From positions 186,001 through 250,000 of the forward strand of contig NZ_BILW01000006.1 in assembly GCF_004000765.1 (NCBI RefSeq): DNA of 64,000 nt, in the 5' to 3' direction. The notes below the pieces were generated by a model that was not told the DNA's origin, ran no database searches, and saw only the letters and a list, made by a program, of their open reading frames with translations. Each line of letters begins with the position of its first letter. The first letter of the stretch is position 1. Position numbers and translations under genes: made by a program. Positions 25,733 to 36,573 of this stretch are shown here, in pieces. The DNA comes from Paenibacillus chondroitinus NBRC 15376 (GTDB lineage: Bacteria; Bacillota; Bacilli; Paenibacillales; NBRC-103111).

Positions 25733-28033
25733 TTGACAGATCTTAAGCTGTTATTTAGGAGTCCAGCAACGAAATGGAATGAGGCACTGCCAATCGGTAA
25801 CGGCAGGCTGGGAGCGATGGTGTATGGACAGACGCAACAGGAAAGATTGCAATTAAACGAGGATTCCGTCTGGTACGGGGGATCACGTGACCGTAATAAT
25901 CCGGATGCCATGGCAAATCTTCCGGAAATTCGCCGTTTAATATTTGAAGGCAAGTTGAAGGAAGCCGAGAAGCTCGCAGTCTTGGCGTTATCCGGGTTAC
26001 CGGAATCGCAGAGGCATTATATGCCTCTAGGACATCTTTTACTTGACTTCACTCTGCCAGAAGGTGAACCGGACCATTACGAGCGTACGCTAGATTTGGA
26101 AAGCGGCACTGTTACCGTCACCTTCAGTCAGGGCGGCGTTTCATTTACGCGCGAGATTTTTGCTAGTTACGTAGATCAGGCTATCATCCTGAAGCTTACA
26201 GCAAACCGATCTGGTGAAATCGGTTTCACTTCGCGTATGGAGCGCGGCCGCTGGCGCTACGCCGACCATGCCGGAAGAGAGGGAAACAACACGATCTGGA
26301 TGAGCGGTAATTGTGGCGGTGAGGGAGGCAGCCGATACGGTGCAGTACTAAGAGCAACAGCTGAAGGCGGCACAGTGAAAGCGATTGGCGAACACCTGGT
26401 CGTGGAGAATGCAGATAGCGTGACACTTGTTCTCTCGGCTGCAACGACATTCCGGTTCCTTGATCCTTTGGCGGAAGCGAGGGAAAAAGCGGAGAGTGCC
26501 GCCAATCTGGGTTATCAAGCGCTCTATCGGAGACACCTAGACGACTATACCGCATTATTCGGACGAGTGTCATTGTCATTGTCGGAAGACTTGGAAATCG
26601 GACGCATGAGTCTAACAGATCGCATGGACAGGCTTAGCGGTGGAGAATCTGACCCGGCCCTTTTTGCGCTTTATTTTCAGTTCGGCCGTTACCTGCTCAT
26701 CTCCTCCAGCCGACCTGGATCGCTGCCCGCCAATTTGCAGGGCATCTGGAACGAGCACTTTCTTCCGCCTTGGGATAGCAAATATACGATCAATATCAAT
26801 GCGCAGATGAATTATTGGCCGGCGGAATCGTGTGCGCTTTCTGAATGCCACGAACCTCTCTTTGAGCTGCTGGAACGGATGCGCGAGCCTGGCCGCCATA
26901 CGGCGTCCGTCATGTACGGCTGCAGGGGATTTACTGCTCACCATAATACCGACATCTGGGCGGATACTGCTCCGCAGGATACATGGCTGCCCTCATCTTA
27001 CTGGCCGATGGGCGCCGCATGGCTCTCGCTGCATCTGTGGGAGCATTATCAATTTACAATGGATGTGGAATTTCTCGGTAGGGCATACCACACCATGCGG
27101 GAAGCTGCGTTATTTTTAATTGATTATGTCGTGGAAACGCCAGGCGGGGAGCTGGTTACGTGTCCATCTGTGTCACCAGAGAATACATATATCCTTTCAA
27201 ATGGAGAATCCGGCGTACTATGTGCAGGTCCATCGATGGACACACAGATCATTCGTGAGCTTTTCACAGCAGTGCTAGAGACAGAGCTGATACTCGGCAC
27301 TGAGAAAAGTGAGACACTAGGACCTGAGCTACAACGAGTACTGATGAAGCTTCCTCAGCCGAAAATTGGACGGTACGGCCAGCTTCAGGAATGGTATGAA
27401 GATTACGAAGAGGCGGAGCCCGGTCATCGTCACATCTCCCATTTATTTGCCTTGCATCCTGGGAGCCAGATCACGCCCGACGGCACGCCCGAACTAGCGG
27501 CAGCTGCACTGTGCACGCTGGAGCGGCGTTTGGCGAATGGCGGAGGCCATACCGGGTGGAGTCGAGCGTGGATCATTAATTTCTGGGCTAGGCTTAGGAA
27601 AGGCGAAGAAGCGATGAACAATCTGAATGCGCTTCTCACCCACTCGACGCTGCCAAACTTTTTTGACAATCATCCCCCATTCCAGATCGATGGCAATTTT
27701 GGCGGCGCGGCTGCGATTGCTGAAATGCTGCTTCAGAGCCATGCAGGGCAGATCCATCTTTTACCTGCTTTACCTGAAGCATGGCGTTCAGGGAAAGTGA
27801 CAGGTCTTCGCGCCAGAGGCGGCTTTACTGTCGACATGGAGTGGGCGGAAGGAGTTCTGAAAGCTGCTCGGGTAGTTTCTGATAGAGGCACTGCGCTATG
27901 CAAAGTGCGTAGCAGCATTCCAGTAACGGTGACGGCAAATGGAGCACCAGTTGATATTTTGCAGAAGGATGGGGTCGTTGTCTTCGAGACTGTCATTGGA
28001 GGCGTATATAACCTTGAGACCGCGATGACTTAA
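25733..28033 (+). CDS. GH95 family alpha-L-fucosidase / alpha-L-galactosidase
   Basis: A 766-residue cytoplasmic glycosidase. The start [20 protein letters not shown] is the family N-terminus. The barrel has [19 protein letters not shown] and the Asn pair of [12 protein letters not shown] near residue 354. The general-acid Glu483 is in VSPENTY and Asp653 in FQIDGNFGG, matching the catalytic Asn/Glu/Asp set known for GH95. It starts at TTG 25733 behind AGAAGGAGGGG; an upstream in-frame extension has no family match. The family removes alpha-1,2-linked L-fucose or L-galactose with inversion. In a plant-glycan locus the target may be xyloglucan or capped xylan side chains. Confidence 0.9.
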   Translation: MTDLKLLFRSPATKWNEALPIGNGRLGAMVYGQTQQERLQLNEDSVWYGGSRDRNNPDAMANLPEIRRLIFEGKLKEAEKLAVLALSGLPESQRHYMPLGHLLLDFTLPEGEPDHYERTLDLESGTVTVTFSQGGVSFTREIFASYVDQAIILKLTANRSGEIGFTSRMERGRWRYADHAGREGNNTIWMSGNCGGEGGSRYGAVLRATAEGGTVKAIGEHLVVENADSVTLVLSAATTFRFLDPLAEAREKAESAANLGYQALYRRHLDDYTALFGRVSLSLSEDLEIGRMSLTDRMDRLSGGESDPALFALYFQFGRYLLISSSRPGSLPANLQGIWNEHFLPPWDSKYTININAQMNYWPAESCALSECHEPLFELLERMREPGRHTASVMYGCRGFTAHHNTDIWADTAPQDTWLPSSYWPMGAAWLSLHLWEHYQFTMDVEFLGRAYHTMREAALFLIDYVVETPGGELVTCPSVSPENTYILSNGESGVLCAGPSMDTQIIRELFTAVLETELILGTEKSETLGPELQRVLMKLPQPKIGRYGQLQEWYEDYEEAEPGHRHISHLFALHPGSQITPDGTPELAAAALCTLERRLANGGGHTGWSRAWIINFWARLRKGEEAMNNLNALLTHSTLPNFFDNHPPFQIDGNFGGAAAIAEMLLQSHAGQIHLLPALPEAWRSGKVTGLRARGGFTVDMEWAEGVLKAARVVSDRGTALCKVRSSIPVTVTANGAPVDILQKDGVVVFETVIGGVYNLETAMT

Positions 28034-28109
28034 ATGTCTTGTGGAGCAGCAGCAACCAAACTAACATTGTGGGAAGTAGTCCGGCATGAAGCCGGATTGC
28101 CCAATAATT

Positions 28110-28123
28110 TGTAAGCGTTTACA
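28110..28123 (+). promoter_or_regulatory. CcpA cre site, full consensus match
   Basis: TGTAAGCGTTTACA fits TGWAARCGYTWNCW at every position and is itself a perfect palindrome. It lies 98 bases before the kinase at 28222, so the kinase/importer 3/GH51 unit is probably catabolite-repressed. Confidence 0.75.
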
Positions 28124-28221
28124 AAAATGGTAGGCGATGATAGTGCTGCGCAACGATTTCGAAGTTGCCCGCCTTCGCGCTCCGCGGTATCTACCTATTC
28201 GTCTACATAAGGAGGGAGAAT

Positions 28222-30081
28222 ATGGGGATTGGCTTGAACCGTTTTATTCGTAAAATGAATATTCAGAACAGACTGGTGATCTCTTTCGCGATACTATCCT
28301 TGATACCGCTATTAGTTACAGGTTATTTTGCTTACTACACTTCAAGCGAGGCAATAAAAACGAAAATTAGTACCTCTTCCATCCAGTTAATGAATCAGGT
28401 CAGTGAAAATATCCAAAATGAACTCATGAAGCTTGAAAATGACAGTGTGGATATCGCATTCTCCGATATTATCCAAAATACGTTGATTGATTTCCATACG
28501 ATGAGTGAGTGGAAGAGGAATGACGCGGAGCTAAAAATGCAAAGTATGTTAGCAAAAAGGTTTTCATTCAATCATAGCGTTTCGGATGTTCTTGTATATA
28601 CCATGCTGCAAGAAAAAATTATCGCTTATGGCGACGTTAGCTTCAAATTTAATCTTACCTCGGATTTTTTGAATGGTATTTTTGTCCAAACGGCAACGAA
28701 TAACGGTGTTCCCCTATGGACGATCGAAAGCAGTGAAGACGAAGTAAGAGAGTCGAGCTATCGGAATACCAATTACGGCCGTGTAGGCATATTGTTAACT
28801 CGAAGCTTTAAATCTTTTGATGGGATTCCAATTGGATACATGATTATGAGGATTGACGAAAAGCATATCTTAAAGAAATTTAAAGATATAAATCTTGGTC
28901 AAGGGTCAGATATATTCATCGTAAATGGTAAGGGAACCGTTATTTCGGGCCAAAACCCGGAAATGGAAGCAGCCAAGCCTTATCTCGATCAATCGTTGAT
29001 TGAGGAGCTTAAAAAGAACAAAGAAGATGATTCATATTCCTTCACCGGCACCATTTCAGGAAAACGAAATCTGATCGCTTATAACTATATACCTAGTGCC
29101 GACTGGTACGTGATCAGTATTATTCCGTTTACGTATTTAAATGATGAATCCATAAAGACAAGTATCTATATTATATTTTTGGGGATTTTTTGTTTTTTAC
29201 TTGCGTTGATTCTGTCCTACTACGTTTCCAAAAGTATTTCGAAGCCTTTAAAGCATCTATTAAATTCAATGAATAACGTAAAAATCGGTAATTTAGTAAC
29301 TCGTATCGAAGACAACAGCAGCGATGAGCTAGGGAAGGTTGCGACAAATTTTAATCATATGGTGGCTGAAATTAAATATCTGATCGACGAGGTGACCAAA
29401 AAAGAAAAATTGAAAAGGGTTGCAGAGCTGAAAACACTGCAAGCCCAGATTAATCCGCATTTTCTCTCCAATTCACTGAACACGGTCAGGTGGATGGCCA
29501 ATATTCAGAAGGCAGAGAGCATTTCGAGCATCATCACTTCCTTGATCCAGCTGCTTCATGGATGTATGGGAAAAGGAAGTGTACTGATCAGCCTGCAGGA
29601 AGAAATCGAATACGTAAAAGACTATCTAAATATAATGGCCTTCCGGGATTATGATAAGTTTAGGGTACATTACGAAATGGAAGAAAGCATTATGGACTTT
29701 CATGTCCCCAAATTTATTCTCCAACCGATCGTGGAAAATTGTTTGCTTCACGGGCTTGAGCCGATGGAAGGCCAAGGCCTGATTAACATTAAAGGCTACA
29801 GAATCGGAGAGGATTTGAAAATTATCATCACCGATACGGGCATCGGTATAAATAACAAAACGTTAAATGATCTCATGGGGGAACCATCATCCAACAAAAA
29901 AAATGGACTGAGTGGGATTGGCATCCGAAATGTGGATGAAAGAATCAAGCTGTACTTTGGAGAAAAATATGGAATTGCCATTCAAAGCATTCCGAATCTG
30001 TACACAACCGTAGAAATTACTTTGCCAGCTGTGGGAGAGGAGAATCTAGGGAAATATGCTGAAGGTACTTATAGTCGATGA
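28222..30081 (+). CDS. YesM-type sensor histidine kinase
   Basis: A 619-residue membrane kinase. TM1 is in FAILSLIPLLVTGYFAYYT, an extracellular sensor of about 280 residues follows, then TM2 near residues 313-335 and HAMP (SKPLKHLLNSMNNVKIGNL). The kinase core is LQAQINPHFLSN with His413, an N box PIVENCLLHG, and G boxes DTGIGI and GLSGIGI. The Ser in PHFLSN replaces the usual Tyr/Phe. ATG 28222 has AAGGAGGGAG before it; an in-frame extension to 28165 lacks an RBS. It overlaps the regulator gene by 26 bases, and the importer 3 and GH51 genes follow. Confidence 0.92.
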   Translation: MGIGLNRFIRKMNIQNRLVISFAILSLIPLLVTGYFAYYTSSEAIKTKISTSSIQLMNQVSENIQNELMKLENDSVDIAFSDIIQNTLIDFHTMSEWKRNDAELKMQSMLAKRFSFNHSVSDVLVYTMLQEKIIAYGDVSFKFNLTSDFLNGIFVQTATNNGVPLWTIESSEDEVRESSYRNTNYGRVGILLTRSFKSFDGIPIGYMIMRIDEKHILKKFKDINLGQGSDIFIVNGKGTVISGQNPEMEAAKPYLDQSLIEELKKNKEDDSYSFTGTISGKRNLIAYNYIPSADWYVISIIPFTYLNDESIKTSIYIIFLGIFCFLLALILSYYVSKSISKPLKHLLNSMNNVKIGNLVTRIEDNSSDELGKVATNFNHMVAEIKYLIDEVTKKEKLKRVAELKTLQAQINPHFLSNSLNTVRWMANIQKAESISSIITSLIQLLHGCMGKGSVLISLQEEIEYVKDYLNIMAFRDYDKFRVHYEMEESIMDFHVPKFILQPIVENCLLHGLEPMEGQGLINIKGYRIGEDLKIIITDTGIGINNKTLNDLMGEPSSNKKNGLSGIGIRNVDERIKLYFGEKYGIAIQSIPNLYTTVEITLPAVGEENLGKYAEGTYSR

Positions 30082-31684
30082 TCATGCAGTTTCACGAACG
30101 GATTTGAAAACGATGCTCGATTGGGAGAATTACGGGTTTTATATTTCAGGTGAAGCTTATAACGGCATTCATGCCATGCAGCTTATGGAAGAGGATGTTC
30201 CGGATATCGTTATTACCGATATTAGCATGCCTGGCATGAATGGGCTCGGTTTGATCCAGCAGCTAGAAAGTGAGTATCCACAGGTTAGAATTGTTGTGCT
30301 AAGCGCTTATGACGATTTTGATTATGTCCGTCAGAGCATGAAGCGGGGAGCAATGGATTACGTGCTGAAGCATAGGCTGAATGCCTCCGTATTGCTCGAT
30401 ATTTTAAAAACGGCAGAAGGCTCGATTCTTGCCTATCGAAATGAACGTGACAAGCAAAATGAGATAAATCAAGAACTTATGATCGGCAAAGATCGTTCAC
30501 GCCATGAATTTATTAGAAAGCTCCTTGAGGGCAGTTTTTCGGGACGGGAGGAAATCGTAAGCGAAATCAACCTGTTGGACATAACAATGGACACGGAAAA
30601 CTTGATCGTGACAGCAGTGGAGATCGACGATTTTCGGTTTATTGAAGAGAGATTTACCATAAAAGAAGTCGATGTGTTCATACAAACGTTTCTCGATATA
30701 TCCAAAGAAATTCTTCATGATTGGGATAAATCGGTTATTGTCCATACAAGCAGAGGAAAGTTTGCGATGATTTTTTCACTGGGACATAACCATAGCTGGA
30801 TGTATATCCACAATCAGGTGTATACCTTTCTCAACCGAATCAGATCGGAGATCAAAAAGTATTTGAATATCACGGCCAGCTTTGGTGTAAGCAAGGTATG
30901 TCATGATATAAAGCAGCTCTACCACGCATACTCCGAAGCCGCATTAATCCTGGAGGACAAGTTTCACAAGGGGAAAAACGGCATTTTTATCGAAAGCACA
31001 ACCAACAAGCAGGAACAAGGTTTTTTTTGCCTGGATATTAAGGATGAGAAAGCCATTTACGCAGCCCTGAAAAATCAGGATTTCGAAACGGTGAAAAGCT
31101 TAATTGATGCCGTTTTCAACAAAATTTCAAGCTTGCGTCTTAGCAGTAAATCAACCCAGATTATTTGCGCGGAATTGATTAATATTGTGAATAAAACGTC
31201 TAAAGACGCCGGTATTGAGATGTCGAAGTTGTATACGGCAGGGGACATTCCTTACAATTTATTGCAGAAATATGAGGTTCTACAGGATATTAAATCCTGG
31301 ATTATGGATCTGTACCTTAGGCTTATTGAAATCATGAAACGGATGAAATACCGAGATTCACTTAGCGGCATTACCCATAAGGCGATGGAATACATCCAGA
31401 ATAATTACAAAAACGATGTTTCGCTCCAGGATGTGGCCGAATTCGCCGGTGTTAGCAGCTCCTATATTAGCAGGGTTTTTAAGGAAGAGTGTCAGATGGG
31501 AATAACCGAATATTTAAATCATGTGCGCATTGAATATGCTAAGCAATATATGGAGTACGGTGAATTAAAGCTGAAAGATATTGTGAATGATGTAGGATTT
31601 AACAATTATAACTACTTTTTTAAGGTGTTTAAAGAAATGACGGGCATGACGCCTCTGGAATATGAGCAGACGTGCAGGAAATAA
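30056..31684 (+). CDS. YesN-type response regulator, receiver plus AraC HTH
   Basis: 542 residues. The receiver starts MLKVLIVDDH and carries Asp55 in IVITDISMPGMNG, Ser in VVLSAYDDF and Lys in VLKHRLN. The linker domain spans about 130-440. The AraC-type C-terminus reads LQDVAEFAGVSSSYISRVFK and IVNDVGFNNYNYFFKVFKE. The start lies inside the 3' end of the kinase gene, so translation is coupled. It likely activates the importer 3/GH51 genes. Confidence 0.92.
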   Translation: MLKVLIVDDHAVSRTDLKTMLDWENYGFYISGEAYNGIHAMQLMEEDVPDIVITDISMPGMNGLGLIQQLESEYPQVRIVVLSAYDDFDYVRQSMKRGAMDYVLKHRLNASVLLDILKTAEGSILAYRNERDKQNEINQELMIGKDRSRHEFIRKLLEGSFSGREEIVSEINLLDITMDTENLIVTAVEIDDFRFIEERFTIKEVDVFIQTFLDISKEILHDWDKSVIVHTSRGKFAMIFSLGHNHSWMYIHNQVYTFLNRIRSEIKKYLNITASFGVSKVCHDIKQLYHAYSEAALILEDKFHKGKNGIFIESTTNKQEQGFFCLDIKDEKAIYAALKNQDFETVKSLIDAVFNKISSLRLSSKSTQIICAELINIVNKTSKDAGIEMSKLYTAGDIPYNLLQKYEVLQDIKSWIMDLYLRLIEIMKRMKYRDSLSGITHKAMEYIQNNYKNDVSLQDVAEFAGVSSSYISRVFKEECQMGITEYLNHVRIEYAKQYMEYGELKLKDIVNDVGFNNYNYFFKVFKEMTGMTPLEYEQTCRK

Positions 31685-31787
31685 ACGAGCGAATGTTTTT
31701 TTATAGATAACAAAATGTTGTAGTGGAGTGCAAAATATTGGAGTTCGGCCAATAAACGCAATTTGTATAATAAGAAATAGGTGAGTG

Positions 31788-31797
31788 GCGCTTCCAA
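31788..31797 (+). promoter_or_regulatory. GCGCTTCCAA box before importer 3
   Basis: Identical to the core of the cre-like site at 10238-10247 and nearly identical to 38530-38540. It lies 47 bases before the binding-protein gene, after a TATAAT at 31765-31770. It may be a degenerate cre or an activator half-site. Confidence 0.35.
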
Positions 31798-31843
31798 GTT
31801 AGTAGCTGTCACCAAGAAATAATTATGAAGGGGGCAAGAGTAT

Positions 31844-33160
31844 ATGAGAAAAGCACTATTTACAGCGGTTGCTTCAGTGTTCCTGTTGACTTCCATTTTG
31901 TCGGGCTGCAGCAGCGATGAAACGGGGCCGTCAAAAGGAGACACTGCAAATGCCAAAAACGCGGTCAAGTTATCGCTGTGGACATTCCAGGACCTGCATA
32001 AGAAATATTACGAGAAAACCGCCGAGCTCTGGAATAAAAACAACCCGGACCAGCCCATTGAATTGTCTATTGACACGTATCCCAACGCAGAAATGCACAA
32101 CAAACTATTAATCGCGTTGCAATCCGGCGTGGGCGCGCCTGATATTGCCGACATTAACATCAACTTCTTTCAGAACTTCCTTAAAGGCGATATACAGCTT
32201 GTGGAACTAAACAAAGTGATCGAGCCCGAGAAGGACAAATTCATCCAGTCCAGATTCGATATTTATAGCAAAGGTGGAAAATATTACGGCATTGATTTCC
32301 ATGTAGGCGCAACGGTGGTTTACTACAATAAGGAGCTTATGGATAAAGCCGGCGTGAACGTGGATAACATTAAAACTTGGGATGATTATACCGAGGCCGG
32401 GAAAAAAGTAGTGGCTGCGACTGGCAAGGTGATGACCGCTTTTGAAGTTACCGGACAAAGGCCTTTCTGGCCAATGATCGTGCAAAGAGGCTCCGATTAT
32501 TTAGATAAAGACGGCAAAGTTACACTCGATAACGATATCAATATTAAGACCCTTCAGGCGATGAAGGATATGATTTACAAGGATAAAATTGCGGTTCCTA
32601 TGCCTGGCGGCAATACCGGGGCTGAAGAATTTTTCACTTACATGAACAAGGGAGAAGCAGCTTCACTTATCATGCCAATGTGGTACATGAGCAGATTCCT
32701 GGAGTATATGCCTGATTTAAAAGGAAAAATATTGGTGCGGCCAATGCCGGTATGGGAAAAGGGTGACGTAAGATCCGCAGGTATGGGTGGAACAGGTACA
32801 GCCGTTACCAAGCAAAGTAAGAACCAAGATATCGCTATGAAGTTCCTCGCATATGCGAAGTTAAGCAAAGAGTCGAATATAAGAATTTGGCAGGAACTGA
32901 AATTCGACCCGATCAGATGGGATGTTTGGAGTGACCCGGAGCTGCAGAAGCCTGATCCTTATTTCAACAATGAGAAAATATTTAATGTGCTTCTAGACAT
33001 GAAAGAGGAGATCAAATCTCCGAATATGAGTGAGCTAAGCTCGGCTTCCCAAGATTTGGTCAATTCCAATGTGATGTTCAAGTCGTTAAAGGATCAGTCG
33101 CAGACGCCAGAACAGGCATTAAAGGCTGCAGCTGACGAGCTTCGTAAGCAGAAGAAATAG
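31844..33160 (+). CDS. Sugar ABC importer 3, lipoprotein binding protein (family 1)
   Basis: A 438-residue lipoprotein with Cys22 in the lipobox SILSGCSSDE. The family-1 fold is shown by VKLSLWTFQDLHKKYYEK, a segment with GAPDIADININFFQNFLKGD, and VNVDNIKTWDDYTEAGKKV. The N-terminal lobe pattern is that of oligosaccharide binding proteins. Given two GH51 genes in the same unit, arabino-oligosaccharides are the most likely ligand (inference). RBS GAAGGGGG lies upstream. A long hairpin separates it from the permeases. Confidence 0.9.
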   Translation: MRKALFTAVASVFLLTSILSGCSSDETGPSKGDTANAKNAVKLSLWTFQDLHKKYYEKTAELWNKNNPDQPIELSIDTYPNAEMHNKLLIALQSGVGAPDIADININFFQNFLKGDIQLVELNKVIEPEKDKFIQSRFDIYSKGGKYYGIDFHVGATVVYYNKELMDKAGVNVDNIKTWDDYTEAGKKVVAATGKVMTAFEVTGQRPFWPMIVQRGSDYLDKDGKVTLDNDINIKTLQAMKDMIYKDKIAVPMPGGNTGAEEFFTYMNKGEAASLIMPMWYMSRFLEYMPDLKGKILVRPMPVWEKGDVRSAGMGGTGTAVTKQSKNQDIAMKFLAYAKLSKESNIRIWQELKFDPIRWDVWSDPELQKPDPYFNNEKIFNVLLDMKEEIKSPNMSELSSASQDLVNSNVMFKSLKDQSQTPEQALKAAADELRKQKK

Positions 33161-33182
33161 CAAATGGGCAGAATGTAGGAAT

Positions 33183-33227
33183 GACGGCTGCAGAAACGAA
33201 GGAATGAAAACGGTTTCGGCAGCCGTC
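33183..33227 (+). terminator. Hairpin between binding-protein and permease genes, importer 3
   Basis: GACGGCTGC (33183-33191) pairs perfectly with GCAGCCGTC (33219-33227); inner GAAAC/GTTTC extends the stem. There is no T run, so mRNA stabilisation is as likely as termination. Confidence 0.6.
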
Positions 33228-33246
33228 AAGCAGGGAGGTATACGAT

Positions 33247-34131
33247 TTGAATCATCGGTTATTTTATTCAGAAAAGTGGGCTCCTTACTTTTTTGTATCT
33301 CCATTTGTGTTAGCATTTCTCATCTTTTTCCTCTACCCTACGGCATCCACAATCAACATGAGCTTTCACGAGGTACTTGGGCTTAACAGCAGTAAATTTA
33401 TAGGTTTTGACAACTACAGGAGAATGTTTGATGAGCATTTTTTCAATGCGCTGCAAACCAATACGATCTACACCGTTTTGTCGCTGTTATTGTTAATACC
33501 GATTCCGATCCTATTCGCCGTTTTTCTGAACACCAAATTGGCTAAGGGAAAATCATTTTTTAAGTCAGTTATTTTCATTCCAGCCTTAACGTCTGTTATC
33601 GTAGCCGGTGTTTCCTTCAGGCTTATGTTCGGAGAAGCGGATACGGCTTTGATTAATTCCTTTATCTCTAAACTCGGTATTTCTCCGCAGAATTGGATTC
33701 TGAATTATAGTACAGGTATGATGCTGATGGTCATTCTCAATACGTGGAGAGTTGCAGGGATTAATATGATTTATTACCTTGCCGGTCTACAAAGCATCCC
33801 CGAAGAATTATATGAATCTGCTGAAATGGACGGGGCCAATGTCTTTCGCAAATTTTATTGGATTACGCTGCCGCTCTTAAAGCCGATTATTATCTACACG
33901 TTAACGATAGGCATTTTTGAAGGATACAGAATGTTTGGAGAAAGCTATGTATTCTGGAATGAAGGAATGCCGGGGGATATCGGGCTTACCATCGTGCGGT
34001 TAATTTACCAGCAGGCATTTCAGCGAAATGATATGGGTATGGGATCGGCCATTGGCATTACCCTCCTCGTGATCGTACTCACCGTTAATCTGGTGCAACT
34101 GAAATTGTTCGGGCTCTTCAATAAGGAGTGA
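33247..34131 (+). CDS. Sugar ABC importer 3, permease (UgpA/MsmF-like)
   Basis: 294 residues with six membrane segments and EAA loop YESAEMDGANVFRKFYWITL. The start is TTG, with GGGAGG 8 bases ahead; no ATG is available before the first membrane segment. The N-terminus reads FSEKWAPYFFVSPFVLAFL-like, with a charged start then TM1. It pairs with the permease at 34140. Confidence 0.9.
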   Translation: MNHRLFYSEKWAPYFFVSPFVLAFLIFFLYPTASTINMSFHEVLGLNSSKFIGFDNYRRMFDEHFFNALQTNTIYTVLSLLLLIPIPILFAVFLNTKLAKGKSFFKSVIFIPALTSVIVAGVSFRLMFGEADTALINSFISKLGISPQNWILNYSTGMMLMVILNTWRVAGINMIYYLAGLQSIPEELYESAEMDGANVFRKFYWITLPLLKPIIIYTLTIGIFEGYRMFGESYVFWNEGMPGDIGLTIVRLIYQQAFQRNDMGMGSAIGITLLVIVLTVNLVQLKLFGLFNKE

Positions 34132-34139
34132 ACGGATCA

Positions 34140-34985
34140 ATGAATACTAAGCTAAGAAGAAAGCTGTTGACGGCGCTCATCATCATTTTCTTTCTCATCG
34201 TCTGCTTTATTGTCCTGTTTCCCCTGTACTACATGTTTATGGCTTCTTTTAAGAGCTCCAAAGAGTTATTCCGAAATGGCATGGATTTCAGGATCATCCC
34301 AAGCCTTATGAGTCTTGACAACTACAAGCTATTGTTTTCAGGTAAAGGCAGTATTTACTTGTACTGGTATAGAAACAGCCTTAGTATCACAGCCCTTCAT
34401 ACCGTAGTTTCATTGTTTCTATCCTCGTTAGTTGGCTATGGTCTAGGGGCATATAACTTTAGAGGGAAAAATATTGTTTTTATGCTGGTACTGTTTGTCA
34501 TGATGGTGCCCCTTGAAATACTCATGCTTCCTCTCTATAAGCTTATTGTGAAAATGGGCATCATTAACACGTATTACGGAGTTATTTTACCCTTTGTCGT
34601 ATCACCTATGGCGATTTTCTTCTTTCGGCAGTACATAACGGGCGTTTCCAAAGATTATATGGACGCGGGAAGAATCGACGGATGCTCGGAGTTTGGGATT
34701 TTTATCCGAATTATGGCGCCCTTGATGAAGCCGGCTTTCGGTGCAATGGGGATCCTACTGGCGATGCAGAACTGGAACAGTTTTATATGGCCGTTGATTG
34801 TGCTGCGTACGAATAAGATGTTCACGATTCCTATAGGTCTTGCTTCGCTGATGTCGCCTTATGGCAACAATTACGATATGCTGATCGCCGGTGCCGTGCT
34901 TGCTATTATTCCGGTTATTCTTTTGTTCCTGGTCAATCAAAGGGCGTTTATTTCAGGCTTGTCCAGTGGCGGTGTTAAAGGCTAG
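34140..34985 (+). CDS. Sugar ABC importer 3, permease (UgpE/MsmG-like)
   Basis: 281 residues, six membrane segments. The EAA loop MDAGRIDGCSEFGIFIRIM has an Ala-Gly variant of the usual Glu-Ala-Ala. ATG 34140 is used because AAGGAG at 34123-34128 serves it; a GTG at 34128 would overlap its own RBS and the previous stop. It is followed by the GH51 gene 37 bases on, so transport and hydrolysis genes form one unit. Confidence 0.9.
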   Translation: MNTKLRRKLLTALIIIFFLIVCFIVLFPLYYMFMASFKSSKELFRNGMDFRIIPSLMSLDNYKLLFSGKGSIYLYWYRNSLSITALHTVVSLFLSSLVGYGLGAYNFRGKNIVFMLVLFVMMVPLEILMLPLYKLIVKMGIINTYYGVILPFVVSPMAIFFFRQYITGVSKDYMDAGRIDGCSEFGIFIRIMAPLMKPAFGAMGILLAMQNWNSFIWPLIVLRTNKMFTIPIGLASLMSPYGNNYDMLIAGAVLAIIPVILLFLVNQRAFISGLSSGGVKG

Positions 34986-35022
34986 AACCAAATAAATCAA
35001 TCTACTCAGGAGGCAGATAAGT

Positions 35023-36555
35023 ATGAAAAGCAGTATTAAGATTAATCCAGAAGCAGCGGTTCACAAAATTGACAGAAACATTTACGGACATTTCGCCGAG
35101 CATCTAGGCCGTTGTATATACGAAGGGATTTGGGTCGGCGAGGACTCCGACATCCCCAACACACGAGGTATCCGCAATGATGTCGTTCAGGCGTTAAAAG
35201 ATATGAAAATCCCTATCCTGCGTTGGCCAGGCGGGTGCTTTGCGGATGAATATCACTGGAAGGACGGCATCGGTTCTAAGGAATCCAGAGCGCGAATGAT
35301 TAACACGCATTGGGGCGGCGTGGTTGAGAATAACCATTTCGGAACCCATGAATTTTTCGACTTGTGCGAAATGCTGGAGACTGAGCCTTACATATGCGGG
35401 AACGTTGGCAGCGGGACGGTCTATGAGATGCAACAGTGGGTCGAATATATGACCTTCGACGGCGAATCGCCGATGGCCGATCTGCGGAAAGCGAACGGCA
35501 GGGAATTGCCATGGAACTTGACTTATTTCGGCATCGGCAATGAAAATTGGGGCTGCGGCGGCCGGATGAGAGCGGAGTTTTATGCAGACCTTTACAGACA
35601 ATACAGCACATATGTTAGAGATTATGGAGAGAATGCGATTTATAAAATTGCTGCCGGCCCCAGAGGGGACAATTACCACTGGACGGAAGTGATGATGCGG
35701 GAAGCTGGCCATTTCATGGACGGACTGGCGCTTCATTACTACACGAGGCTAAGAGATCACAACTTCGTAATAGAAAATCCTGATGGTAACAGAATTTATA
35801 TAAAAGATCCGAATGCGGTAAGAGGCCAGGCCGTCGACTTCGAGGAAAGTGAATGGTTTGGCATCATGAAGGCGGCGTATTTCACAGAAGAGCTTGTGGC
35901 GAAGCACTCGGCAATTATGGATAAATACGATCCCGAGAAGAAGGTTGCGCTTATTATTGACGAGTGGGGCACATGGTTTGATGTTGAGCCGGGCACCAAT
36001 CCGGGTTTCCTCTTTCAGCAAAATACAATGAGAGATGCGGTTTCTGCTGCGATTAGCTTGAATATCTTCAATAATCACGCTGACCGTGTGAGAATGGCGA
36101 ATATTGCTCAGACAATTAATGTACTCCAGGCCGTGATTCTAACAGAAGGGGAAAAAATGATCCTGACCCCTACCTATCATGTCTTCGAAATGTTTAAGGT
36201 ACATCAGGATGCCACCCTGCAGCCGCTTGAGATTCAGTCCGGCATTTACAAGTTCAATGGGGAAGAGGTACCGCAGCTTAGCGCATCCGCTTCCGTGGAT
36301 GCTGAGGGTAAGCTGAATATTACGATTTGTAATACGGATCCGCACAATGCGGCTCCCGTTGATTGCAATATTGGAGGATTGAGCGGTAAACAAGTAACGG
36401 GAAGAGTTTTGGTTGCGTCTACGATGAGCAGCCATAATTCTTTTGAAAATCCTACTCAAGTTAAGCCCGAGCCATTTACTAGTGTAGAGCTGAATCAAGA
36501 AGGATTCCATACGGATATCCCACCGATGTCTGTTGTAGTGCTCACGATCCATTAA
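35023..36555 (+). CDS. GH51 alpha-L-arabinofuranosidase (copy 1)
   Basis: A 510-residue cytoplasmic retaining enzyme that removes terminal L-arabinofuranose from arabino-oligosaccharides or arabinoxylan fragments. It opens with the family's [20 protein letters not shown] and [19 protein letters not shown]. The acid/base is Glu174 in [10 protein letters not shown] and the nucleophile Glu314 in [10 protein letters not shown]. There is a longer loop near residues 240-270 ([10 protein letters not shown]) than in copy 2. The C-terminal beta sandwich runs from about 400. RBS AGGAGGC precedes the ATG. Confidence 0.95.
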   Translation: MKSSIKINPEAAVHKIDRNIYGHFAEHLGRCIYEGIWVGEDSDIPNTRGIRNDVVQALKDMKIPILRWPGGCFADEYHWKDGIGSKESRARMINTHWGGVVENNHFGTHEFFDLCEMLETEPYICGNVGSGTVYEMQQWVEYMTFDGESPMADLRKANGRELPWNLTYFGIGNENWGCGGRMRAEFYADLYRQYSTYVRDYGENAIYKIAAGPRGDNYHWTEVMMREAGHFMDGLALHYYTRLRDHNFVIENPDGNRIYIKDPNAVRGQAVDFEESEWFGIMKAAYFTEELVAKHSAIMDKYDPEKKVALIIDEWGTWFDVEPGTNPGFLFQQNTMRDAVSAAISLNIFNNHADRVRMANIAQTINVLQAVILTEGEKMILTPTYHVFEMFKVHQDATLQPLEIQSGIYKFNGEEVPQLSASASVDAEGKLNITICNTDPHNAAPVDCNIGGLSGKQVTGRVLVASTMSSHNSFENPTQVKPEPFTSVELNQEGFHTDIPPMSVVVLTIH

Positions 36556-36573
36556 ATCGGAGGGAGCTATCCG

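Noticed and set aside
35194..35736. 180-residue open frame on -
   Set aside because: Antisense to GH51 copy 1; no family features.
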